Below are positions 10,489-19,077 of a DNA stretch of 38,195 nucleotides, one piece after another; within the stretch, counting starts at the first letter, position 1, and every line of letters starts with the position of its first letter. A program made the translations under genes and the position numbers. Below the pieces are notes generated by a model. The model did not search any database, was not told the origin of the DNA, and saw only the letters and a list, made by a program, of their open reading frames with translations. Location: positions 1 through 38,195 of the forward strand of contig CATKDT010000045.1 in NCBI GenBank assembly GCA_949746675.1, given 5' to 3'. This DNA is from an uncultured Clostridia bacterium (GTDB lineage Bacteria > Bacillota > Clostridia > TANB77 > CAG-508).

Positions 10489-11208
10489 ATGGAAAATGCG
10501 TCAAAAGCACTAATTATGGCTGGAGAAATACTCATTGCATTAATAGTATTAGGACTTGGAATTGGTATAATTGTGACAATGGGAAAATTTTCAGCGAATA
10601 TGAATGATAGAATTGCTGCTGATACAGTTGCTGAATTTAATAGCAATTTTACCAAGTTTGAAGGTAGGATTGATATAACAGCAGAAGAAATTGCATCAAT
10701 TATCAATTTTGCAAAACATAGCAATGATGAAAGAGGATTATCAATTGATGATGTAGGAACTGCTAATCAGTCAGTATATTGGCTAGATGTATATGTAAAA
10801 GGAATTAATATATTTACTGACGTTATTGGTGTAGATGATTATAAGAATAACAATGCTTTTAAAAGTAAAATTAACCAATTTATAAGAGCTAACAATGAAA
10901 CATATTTTTATTGTAATGTAGATGTGAGCACAGGAAATAAGCCTGAGATAATAGAGGTTCCAGAAGGAAGCAAAAAAGGAAAAATTAACATAAAATTAGC
11001 AACAACTGATATACAATACAGCTTAAATACTAAAGATAGAACAAAATTGATAACTAGTATTCAATTTGGAGCAACAGATGATAGAAATGGAGTATCAGGA
11101 AATACAATAATAAAGTTTAAGAATGGAATGACAGAAGATGAAAAAAAAGAATGTGCTTTTACTGTTAGAAATGATGCTAAAAAGATGTACACATATATAT
11201 ATAATTAA
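10489..11208 (+). CDS. small pilin-like protein, MENAS family
   Basis: MENASKALIMAGEILIALIVLGLGIGIIV N-terminus; 3 bp after the previous stop. Confidence 0.65.
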   Translation: MENASKALIMAGEILIALIVLGLGIGIIVTMGKFSANMNDRIAADTVAEFNSNFTKFEGRIDITAEEIASIINFAKHSNDERGLSIDDVGTANQSVYWLDVYVKGINIFTDVIGVDDYKNNNAFKSKINQFIRANNETYFYCNVDVSTGNKPEIIEVPEGSKKGKINIKLATTDIQYSLNTKDRTKLITSIQFGATDDRNGVSGNTIIKFKNGMTEDEKKECAFTVRNDAKKMYTYIYN

Positions 11209-11257
11209 TTAGGAAATATAATTAAAGATCTTTAAAGTTTAAAAGGAAAATAAAATA

Positions 11258-11683
11258 ATGAAAAAAATTCTGACTTTTTTTGTAATAATTATTGCAATTT
11301 TTGGTACGTTTTGTTATATTTATAATCAGAGGAAAACTGACCTAAGTAGAAAAGATGCACAAAATAGTTATTATGAAAGAATATACAATAAAGAAATAGG
11401 TGTAAATGACCTATTATCAGTGATAAACAAGGCAGTTAATGAAAAGCAATCAGAGAATTATGTAAAGGATTCGACAGGAAAATATATTGATAATAGTGAA
11501 AATCTAGTTACAATAAAAGTTAAATTCAAAGATACAGAAGAAGATATAAATGCAGAAAAGATATACAAAAATGATAATAGCAAGTTTAAGAAATTATATG
11601 AAACAGTAAAATTTAAATGCGATATGATACAGTATAATGAAAAAACGAAACTTGTAAATTATATACATTTCGAAGAAATATAA
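11258..11683 (+). CDS. small single-TM pilus-cluster protein
   Basis: MKKILTFFVIIIAIFGTFCYIYNQ anchor; in operon context between MENAS genes. Confidence 0.5.
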   Translation: MKKILTFFVIIIAIFGTFCYIYNQRKTDLSRKDAQNSYYERIYNKEIGVNDLLSVINKAVNEKQSENYVKDSTGKYIDNSENLVTIKVKFKDTEEDINAEKIYKNDNSKFKKLYETVKFKCDMIQYNEKTKLVNYIHFEEI

Positions 11684-11740
11684 TTAATTAGTTTTTAAAA
11701 TTTTTTAAATATATAATTATACAAAGGAAAGGGAGGAAAT

Positions 11741-12244
11741 ATGGAAAACGCATCAAAAGCACTTATTATAGCAGGTGCAATATTAATTTCAATAATGATT
11801 ATAGGTTTAGGAGTTGTTATTTTAAATAACGTTAGTGATGTTATAAAAGGAGCAAATGTTGATACAGAAGCAGCTCAAGCTAACAATGAAAAATTTGTAT
11901 CATCATTTGGAGAGAATCTTTCAGCATCAGAGGTTAAAAGTTTAATAAACACAATTAGAGCAAATAATATTACTGCTACAAATGATAATGGTGGTTTAGG
12001 AGAAATCTTTATATTATTAAAAGCAAAAACTGATGCAAATTCAAAGAACGTAACTGCAACAGCAGCTTCAAAGGCAATACAAAATGGAAGAAGATATCAA
12101 GTAAATACACCAAATGATAAATCAATAAGTGAAAAGAAATTCCTAGCTAGTAACGCTTGGAGCGATACTGAAGGACAAGATGGAAATGCAGCATACTACT
12201 ATAATGGATATATTAGAGCTATAGAAATTATAGAAGTTACTTAA
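11741..12244 (+). CDS. small pilin-like protein, MENAS family
   Basis: GGGAGG RBS; MENASKALIIAGAILISIMIIGLGVVIL. Confidence 0.65.
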   Translation: MENASKALIIAGAILISIMIIGLGVVILNNVSDVIKGANVDTEAAQANNEKFVSSFGENLSASEVKSLINTIRANNITATNDNGGLGEIFILLKAKTDANSKNVTATAASKAIQNGRRYQVNTPNDKSISEKKFLASNAWSDTEGQDGNAAYYYNGYIRAIEIIEVT

Positions 12245-12280
12245 TAACATTATCATTATAGAGAAAAATAAAGATTAGAA

Positions 12281-12321
12281 AATAAGTTTAATTTAAATTT
12301 ATTGTTTAAATTAAACTTATT
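12281..12321. repeat. long perfect inverted repeat, possible intra-operon attenuator or terminator
   Basis: AATAAGTTTAATTTAAA-TTTATTG-TTTAAATTAAACTTATT, 17-bp arms. Confidence 0.6.
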
Positions 12322-12445
12322 GTTCTAGTTATATATTAGAAGAGCGTTTTGTTTAAAAACATTATGAAGTCCTTTTCTTATAGATAAAATAACTAATGAC
12401 TAAAAATAAATATAGAATTGATTATAGAAGGAACGAGTTTGTATT

Positions 12446-13378
12446 ATGGAAAATGCTGTAGATGCATTAAAAATGGCTTTTGCCATGATTGTTTTTGTAG
12501 GTGCACTTAGTTTAGTAATATTTGCATTTACAAAAGTAAGAGTAACAGCTACTGCTGTACTTGATAAAAGTGATAAGGAGACTTATTATCAAATATATGA
12601 TGGTTCTGGTAATGGAAAAGAATATAGTTCTTATAGAAAAGTTGGTATTGATACCGTAATAGCTAACTTGTATTCTTATTATGGCAATTTTTATACAATA
12701 TTATTTTATGATGGATATGGAAAATGGGATGATGTAAATCATGAATTTACTGGAGAAATAGAGCCAATAACACTATATTATACAGAAGCTTTAGATGTAC
12801 CATCAGGTACAAATGCTAATAGAGATTATTTAACACAACTTGGAAGATCTACTTTAAGAAAGAGTATAAATGGAGCACTTACAAGAGAGATTTATGGTTT
12901 AGATATAAATGATGAACTAACAAGACAAGAACCTTGGTCACATAGTGAAAGAAATGATAAATTATTTATTGATGCATTGATAAATGGCAGAGATTTTATT
13001 TGGACAAACTGGTCAAGAACTCATGCAGAAGGTGCAGGAAATGAAGTAAGGCGTGATACTAATGGAATTAGATATTTAAAAATGCATTTTCAATATATGA
13101 ATAAAATGGGAAATGTACCTTTAGCATCTAATACTAGAGCTAGGTTTATTGAAAGAGTTGGACAATATAACTATGATGCACAATTTGAAAATAATGATAG
13201 TGAAAATGAAGGACAAGGAGCATTGTCTGGAGGAAGTTATGGTAGATATAATGAAACTAATCAATCAGATTCAACTGTAAAATTTGAAGATGAAACAGGA
13301 AATTATGTTGGAGAAATTGCAAATGACAAAATAACACAAAAAAAAGTAATACAATATATTTATATTGGTCAAGAGTAA
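12446..13378 (+). CDS. pilin-like protein, MENA family, larger ectodomain
   Basis: MENAVDALKMAFAMIVFVGALSLVIFAFT N-terminus like the preceding genes. Confidence 0.6.
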   Translation: MENAVDALKMAFAMIVFVGALSLVIFAFTKVRVTATAVLDKSDKETYYQIYDGSGNGKEYSSYRKVGIDTVIANLYSYYGNFYTILFYDGYGKWDDVNHEFTGEIEPITLYYTEALDVPSGTNANRDYLTQLGRSTLRKSINGALTREIYGLDINDELTRQEPWSHSERNDKLFIDALINGRDFIWTNWSRTHAEGAGNEVRRDTNGIRYLKMHFQYMNKMGNVPLASNTRARFIERVGQYNYDAQFENNDSENEGQGALSGGSYGRYNETNQSDSTVKFEDETGNYVGEIANDKITQKKVIQYIYIGQE

Positions 13379-13454
13379 AATTTAAGTTAATAAAGTTTAT
13401 GAAAAGTGTAAAAATCTAGAGTAAATTTGTACATATTGTAATTGGATAAATATA

Positions 13455-13483
13455 TTGAAATATACAGAAATATGTGTTATAAT
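13455..13483 (+). promoter_or_regulatory. sigma-A-like promoter
   Basis: TTGAAA-17 bp-TATAAT upstream of the 13596 gene. Confidence 0.65.
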
Positions 13484-13595
13484 GAAAGTAATTGAAGGTT
13501 AAATAAAGTTTAACAAAATAGAAAATTTAAAAGTTATTTGCTAAACAAATTTTTCTTGAGAATTTTTTAGCAATGAGTGAAAGCGAGGATATGTT

Positions 13596-14120
13596 ATGAG
13601 TGATACTGTAATGACTGTAATTGCAATTGGATCTGCAGCAGTTCTTATGTTTTTATTTCCATTAATGTCAACAGCTGATAGAGGGGACGATATAGCACAA
13701 CAAGCTGTACAAACTGCAACAGGCGAATTTGTAGATAATATTAGATCAACAGGAAAGATAACTGTTGATAAATATGATGACTTTTTAGCAACAATATCTG
13801 AAACAGGAAACTCTTTTGATGTTTTAATTGAAGCAAAGATATTAGATGAAAATGCTAGAAAAAAAGTACAACAGGCATCATCATCAAAAGTTGGTGAAAA
13901 TGAATATTATAGTGAATTTACTGCACAGATAGAAGACAAACTTGAAAATGAAGGAGAATATAATCTAAAAGAAGGTGATATAGTATCTGTAACAGTAAAG
14001 AACACAAACAAAACAATGTCACAAATTTTAAGGAACTTTTTCTATCAAGTAACAGGAAATAATACTTATAATATTGCAGCACAACATTCAGGAATAGTTA
14101 ATGTTAATGCACGTAACTAA
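13596..14120 (+). CDS. small TM-anchored protein of the pilus locus
   Basis: MSDTVMTVIAIGSAAVLMFLFPLMSTADRGDDIAQQAVQTATGEFVDNIRSTGKIT; own promoter and terminator. Confidence 0.55.
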   Translation: MSDTVMTVIAIGSAAVLMFLFPLMSTADRGDDIAQQAVQTATGEFVDNIRSTGKITVDKYDDFLATISETGNSFDVLIEAKILDENARKKVQQASSSKVGENEYYSEFTAQIEDKLENEGEYNLKEGDIVSVTVKNTNKTMSQILRNFFYQVTGNNTYNIAAQHSGIVNVNARN

Positions 14121-14135
14121 AAAATATTATTAAAG

Positions 14136-14169
14136 CCAGATAGTAAAAAGCTCTATCTGGTTTTTGTTT
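14136..14169 (+). terminator. rho-independent terminator
   Basis: CCAGATAG-N9-CTATCTGG followed by TTTTTGTTT. Confidence 0.85.
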
Positions 14170-14200
14170 ATAAAAAATAAAATAAAAAAGGGTAATTACA

Positions 14201-16540
14201 ATGAAAAAAAATAATAAACCAAAAAATAAAACAATAACTTGCCTAGAATTGATATTAGCTATATTGCTAGTATTAATTTTAGGTTATGTTTTTTTAAGAA
14301 ATGCAGGGTATCAGTATTTTATACAATGGTATTTAGCTTTAGCTATATTCTCAATAGCAGCACTTCCAATAACTGTAAGGATATTTAGAAAATTTAAAGA
14401 TGGAGGATATATATTTTCAAAAGTCATTGGGCTTGCTTTTTCAGGATTTTTAATGTGGTTATTATCACTAACACATATATTAAAATTTAATTTTATAAAC
14501 TCGAATTTTTGTATTTGTATAATATTATTGATTTCTTTGTTAATAATATTTGTTGAAAAGAAAAAAGGAAAAACAGATACAATAGATTGTATAAAAGAAA
14601 AAGCTATAACATTTTTAGTAATAGAACTTGCTTTTGTAGTAATATTTTTATTAGCATGTTATATAAAAAGTTTTAATTCATCTGCATATGGTACTGAAAA
14701 ATTTATGGATTTTGGCTTTATGAAAATAATGAGCCAAACTGAATATATGCCACCAAAAGATATGTGGTTTTCAGGAAACGATATAAACTATTATTATATA
14801 GGACAATATATGGCAACATTTTTAAGTATAGCATCTCATGTTACTGTAGAATATGGATATAACTTTATGTTAGCAACAATATTTTCAATTGCAGTTGTAG
14901 GAGTGTATTCAATAGTAAATAATATATTAAGTGTAGCTGTTTTAGAACAAAATGAAAAAAGAAAAATATATAAAGCATTACCAATTATTGGAGCAGTAAT
15001 AGCAACAATTGCAGTAAATTTAGCTGGAAATATGCATTTTGTAATTTATGGAGCAGTAAAGCCATTAATGGCAAAGATTAATGGAATTGAAATAAGAGAA
15101 ACTTATCAATATTGGGATTCTACAAGGTTTATAGGATATAACCCTGACACATCTGATAAAACAATACATGAATTCCCAAGCTACTCTTATATACTGGGAG
15201 ATTTACATGCACATGTAATAAATATAATATTTGTTTTATTAGGTATTGCAATATTATTTTCATTTTTAATAAACAATAAAGAGCAAATAAGAGAAAAGTT
15301 TAAATTAAAAGAAGTAATACAGCCAATAATAATATTGTTTGGAATATTTATAGGATTATTCAAAACAATAAACTTCTGGGATTATCCAATATATACAGTT
15401 GTAGGATTTTTAGTATTTTTATACTCAAATTTGAAAAATTATGAACGAAAAAGAGATGGAATATTATCAACAATAATTCAAATTATATCTGTATTTGCTA
15501 TTTCCTATATTATATCATTGCCGTTTTCACTAACATTTCAAAAAATGTCATCACAAATTAAAACAACATATACACATACTGCATTATGGCAATTATTAGT
15601 TTTATGGGGACTTCCAACGTTCATCGTGTTATATTATTTTATATGCACAATGTTTAAAAAAACGGAAAAAGATGGAAGAAAGATATGGCTAATACGATAT
15701 ATTGAAAATTTAAGTATACAAGATGCATTTATTATAATTTTAGGATGTTCTGCTATTGGTCTAGTAATTGCACCAGAACTTGTATATGTAAAAGATATAT
15801 ATGTATCATCACAGTATAGAGCAAACACAATGTTTAAACTAACTTATCAAAGCTTTATAATGTTTGGAATTTGCATGGGATACATTATAACAACATTATT
15901 TTTCATAAAACGACAAATTTTGAACAAAATAGTTAGTACAATATCATATATATTACTTTTATTGACATCAATTTATGGTGGAGCATTTACATTTAAATGG
16001 TTTGGAAATGTGCTAGATATGTCAAAAGAGAGAACATTAGATGGCTCACAATTTTTAACCAATTCGTACATTTCTGGATATGTAACTATGGATGATGATT
16101 ATAATATTATTAAATGGATAAATGAAAATACTAATGCTTCTGATGTTGTGTTAGAAGAACAAGGAAAAGATTTTACATATTCAAATAGAGTATCAACTTT
16201 TACAGGAAGACAAACTGTAATAGGCTGGAGAGATCATGAATGGTTATGGAGAAGTATAGATTCTTCAACTGAAATTCCAAAAGAAGTTAATAAAAGAATG
16301 AATGATGTAAAAATATTATATACAGAAAAAGATGTCGAAAAATTAAAAAAATTAATTGAAGAATATAACATTTCATATATTGTAGTTGGATTTAATGAAA
16401 GAAAAAGTTATGCAACTGAAGATTTAAACTTAAATGTTCTTGATAATGAAGAAGAGTTAAAAAGCTTAGGAGAAATTGTATATGAAACTAATGAAAATAA
16501 TTTTACCAATGCTTCTTATATTATTAAGATAAAGAAATAA
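14201..16540 (+). CDS. DUF2298 / 'YYY' multi-pass membrane protein
   Basis: 'GNDINYYYIGQYMATFLS' and 'EFPSYSYILGDLHAHVINIIFVLLGIA' match the Chlor_Arch_YYY (DUF2298) motifs. Confidence 0.8.
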   Translation: MKKNNKPKNKTITCLELILAILLVLILGYVFLRNAGYQYFIQWYLALAIFSIAALPITVRIFRKFKDGGYIFSKVIGLAFSGFLMWLLSLTHILKFNFINSNFCICIILLISLLIIFVEKKKGKTDTIDCIKEKAITFLVIELAFVVIFLLACYIKSFNSSAYGTEKFMDFGFMKIMSQTEYMPPKDMWFSGNDINYYYIGQYMATFLSIASHVTVEYGYNFMLATIFSIAVVGVYSIVNNILSVAVLEQNEKRKIYKALPIIGAVIATIAVNLAGNMHFVIYGAVKPLMAKINGIEIRETYQYWDSTRFIGYNPDTSDKTIHEFPSYSYILGDLHAHVINIIFVLLGIAILFSFLINNKEQIREKFKLKEVIQPIIILFGIFIGLFKTINFWDYPIYTVVGFLVFLYSNLKNYERKRDGILSTIIQIISVFAISYIISLPFSLTFQKMSSQIKTTYTHTALWQLLVLWGLPTFIVLYYFICTMFKKTEKDGRKIWLIRYIENLSIQDAFIIILGCSAIGLVIAPELVYVKDIYVSSQYRANTMFKLTYQSFIMFGICMGYIITTLFFIKRQILNKIVSTISYILLLLTSIYGGAFTFKWFGNVLDMSKERTLDGSQFLTNSYISGYVTMDDDYNIIKWINENTNASDVVLEEQGKDFTYSNRVSTFTGRQTVIGWRDHEWLWRSIDSSTEIPKEVNKRMNDVKILYTEKDVEKLKKLIEEYNISYIVVGFNERKSYATEDLNLNVLDNEEELKSLGEIVYETNENNFTNASYIIKIKK

Positions 16541-16601
16541 TGTCAAATTTTGACGTAATATAAAAAACTTGCTTGGACACAATAAAACTGGAGGCAGAAA
16601 A

Positions 16602-17650
16602 ATGAAAAAGAAAAAAATAGCAAGTTTTTTATTAATTATATTTTTTATTAGTTACATTTTTTCATTTTATATTCAAGCTTCAGCAGAGGTGAAACCTGTA
16701 AGTAACGAAATGACTAAAAAGGTATATCCATTAGGAAGATTAATAGGGTTAAAGTTATATACAAATGGAGTATTAGTTGTAGGAATGTCTGAAATAAAAG
16801 GAAGAGATGGAAAAACTTACACACCATATGAAAATACTGGAATAAAAGAAGGAGATATGATAAAATCAATAAATGGCTATGAAGTACAAAACACGACCCA
16901 ATTAATGAATATTATAAGTGAATGTAAAGGAGAAGATATTTCTATCAAATATCAACGTGATGATGAGGAAATATATACAACTATAAAACCTATAATAGGA
17001 GAAGATCGGAAAATATATGCTTGGTATATGGGTTAGAGATGCGGCAGCAGGTTTAGGAACATTAACTTATTATGATGAGGAAAATTCATCATTTGCAACT
17101 TTAGGTCATGGGATACAGGACATTGATACTGAAAAATTATTAAATATATCAAATGGAGAAATAGTAACTAGTAAAATAATTTCAATTGTAAAAGGACAAC
17201 CTAAAAAGGTAGGAGAAATAAGAGGAGTAATTGACGAAGGAAAAAAAGTAGGAGAAATTGCAAAAAACACAGAAATAGGAGTATATGGAAAAGTTACTAA
17301 TAAAGAATTTATAAATTCTATAAAATTACCAGAAGTTCCAGTTGCAACACGTAACCAAACAGAAATAGGAAAAGCAAAGATATTTTGTGAACTAAAGAAT
17401 GACGAAGTTGGTGAATACGAAATAGAAATAAAGAAAATTTTTAAAAATAATTCTAGCAATAATAAGAGTATGTTAATCAAAGTAACTGATAAACAATTAC
17501 TTGAAACAACAGGAGGAATAATTCCACGGAATGAGTGGAACACCAATAATCCAAAATGGTAAATTCATTGGAGCAATAACAAATGTACTACTAAATGATC
17601 CAACACAGGGATATGCAATATTTGCTGATATGATGATAAAAAATCATTGA
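16602..17650 (+). CDS. spoIVB: SpoIVB-type PDZ serine peptidase, composite of three frames joined by two +1 shifts at CGG 17007-17009 and CGG 17527-17529 (~348 aa)
   Basis: PDZ segment ([18 protein letters not shown]); '[34 protein letters not shown]' with catalytic GHG; the third frame gives '[36 protein letters not shown]', the catalytic-Ser region. Only removal of both Cs yields full SpoIVB. Confidence 0.88.
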
Positions 17651-17675
17651 CATAAATAACACATAAGGGTATAAT
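17647..17675 (+). promoter_or_regulatory. sigma-A-like promoter overlapping the spoIVB stop codon
   Basis: TTGACA-17 bp-TATAAT. Confidence 0.75.
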
Positions 17676-17745
17676 TTTAGTATAAAATCTAACAAATAGA
17701 ATATAACAGAATAAAGTAAAATTATTTACAAATAAGAGGAATATA

Positions 17746-18795
17746 ATGTATAAAAATTTAAAAAATAACGAAAGAGGACTAAGCATAGTTGACCTAATAT
17801 TAATGGTAGTATTAATAGGTGGAATAATATTTATAGCCAATTATTTTCTAAATCCAGCAGAAGAAGTTGGTACAATTAATAATATAAATAAAATTAATTA
17901 TAGTATATCACAAGAAAACATTCCAAGTAGTAATATTACTATACCTACAAATCTATACCAATCATTTTTTTATGATCAACTTAATGATAATGCAAAATCT
18001 ATATATAATTCAATAGTTAATAATATAGAGATATTAAAAAAAGGAGAAGGTAGAATATACTTAGATATTACTGAAGAAGGAATTGATAAAGAATTTCAAT
18101 CGGCATGGGATGCTTTATGTTTAGATAGAGTTGATCTATTTTATATTGATACACAGAAGATATCATTTGTAACGCAAACTAGTACAAATATTTTTGGGAA
18201 AAACTCTTACAAATATTATATTGAGCCTAAAAATAATAGAAAATATTTTATAGATTCTTTTAATGATGAATATGAAGTACAAAGAGCAATTAGCCTGGTT
18301 GAGGAGAAGATAAATGATATAATTGGTAATATTTCATCAAGTTCAAGATACGAACAAATAAAATATATTCATGATTATATTGTCGAAAATGTTGAATACA
18401 ATCAAGCAGAAGCTACAAATAATTCAAATATATATGGAGCTTTAATAGAAGGAAAAGCAGTATGCGAAGGATATGCTGAAAGCTTTAAATATATGATGGA
18501 TAAACTTAATATTCCATGTATACTAGTATATGGAAATGGTGTAAATAATTCAGGAGAGTCAGAGTATCACTCATGGAATCAAGTATTAATGGATGATGGA
18601 CAATGGTATTCAGTAGATACAACCTGGGATGATCCAATATTAATTGGATTTGGAAAGTTACCAGAGGCTAGTAAATACAAGTATTTTCTAAAAGGATCAA
18701 ATGAATTTCAAGAAAATCATAGAAAAGAAAATGATGTGTCTGGAACAGGGCAATATTTTGAATATACTGAAACTGCTGTAAACAATTATAATTAA
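17746..18795 (+). CDS. transglutaminase-like (Cys-His-Asp) protein with prepilin-like N-terminus
   Basis: 'IYGALIEGKAVCEGYAESFKYMMDKLNIPCILVYG...YHSWNQVLMDDGQWYSVDTTWDDP' is the transglutaminase core; N-terminus NNERG-LSIVDLILMVVLIGGIIFIANYFL. Confidence 0.85.
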   Translation: MYKNLKNNERGLSIVDLILMVVLIGGIIFIANYFLNPAEEVGTINNINKINYSISQENIPSSNITIPTNLYQSFFYDQLNDNAKSIYNSIVNNIEILKKGEGRIYLDITEEGIDKEFQSAWDALCLDRVDLFYIDTQKISFVTQTSTNIFGKNSYKYYIEPKNNRKYFIDSFNDEYEVQRAISLVEEKINDIIGNISSSSRYEQIKYIHDYIVENVEYNQAEATNNSNIYGALIEGKAVCEGYAESFKYMMDKLNIPCILVYGNGVNNSGESEYHSWNQVLMDDGQWYSVDTTWDDPILIGFGKLPEASKYKYFLKGSNEFQENHRKENDVSGTGQYFEYTETAVNNYN

Positions 18796-18824
18796 AAGTA
18801 AAAATTGTTTTGGATTAAACTAAA

Positions 18825-18856
18825 AAAAAGAAGGCATTTTGTTATGCTTTCTTTTT
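18825..18856 (+). terminator. rho-independent terminator
   Basis: AAAAAGAAGGCAT-TTTGTT-ATGCTTTCTTTTT stem ending in T-tract. Confidence 0.7.
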
Positions 18857-18889
18857 GTGTTCACTAATTAATTAGATATTAAAGCCATG

Positions 18890-18940
18890 CACAATTAGTG
18901 ACAAAGTGCAGGAGAAAAGTACAATGAAGTAAATTATGGA
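18890..18940 (+). pseudogene. short pilin-gene remnant
   Basis: CACAATTAGTGAC...GCAGGAGAAAAGTACAATGAAG closely matches CACAATAAGTGAC (38023-) and GCAGGAGAAAAATACAATGAAG in the pilin fragment at the right edge. Confidence 0.45.
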
Positions 18941-19018
18941 TACTGTTAATCATAGAAACAGGAAAATTTTTTTTAATCTTTCAAATATAGTAGATTTATG
19001 AATTTTCTGTGAAAATTA

Positions 19019-19047
19019 TTGACATTAATATCCAATTAATATATTAT
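19019..19047 (+). promoter_or_regulatory. sigma-A-like promoter for the ABC exporter pair
   Basis: TTGACA-17 bp-TATTAT. Confidence 0.55.
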
Positions 19048-19077
19048 TTATAATACGCAAAAAGGAGGAAGATATAA

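Noticed and set aside
17106-17546. 146-aa minus ORF opposite spoIVB
   Set aside because: Low-complexity Ile/Phe/Ser translation of the antisense strand; the plus strand encodes conserved SpoIVB.
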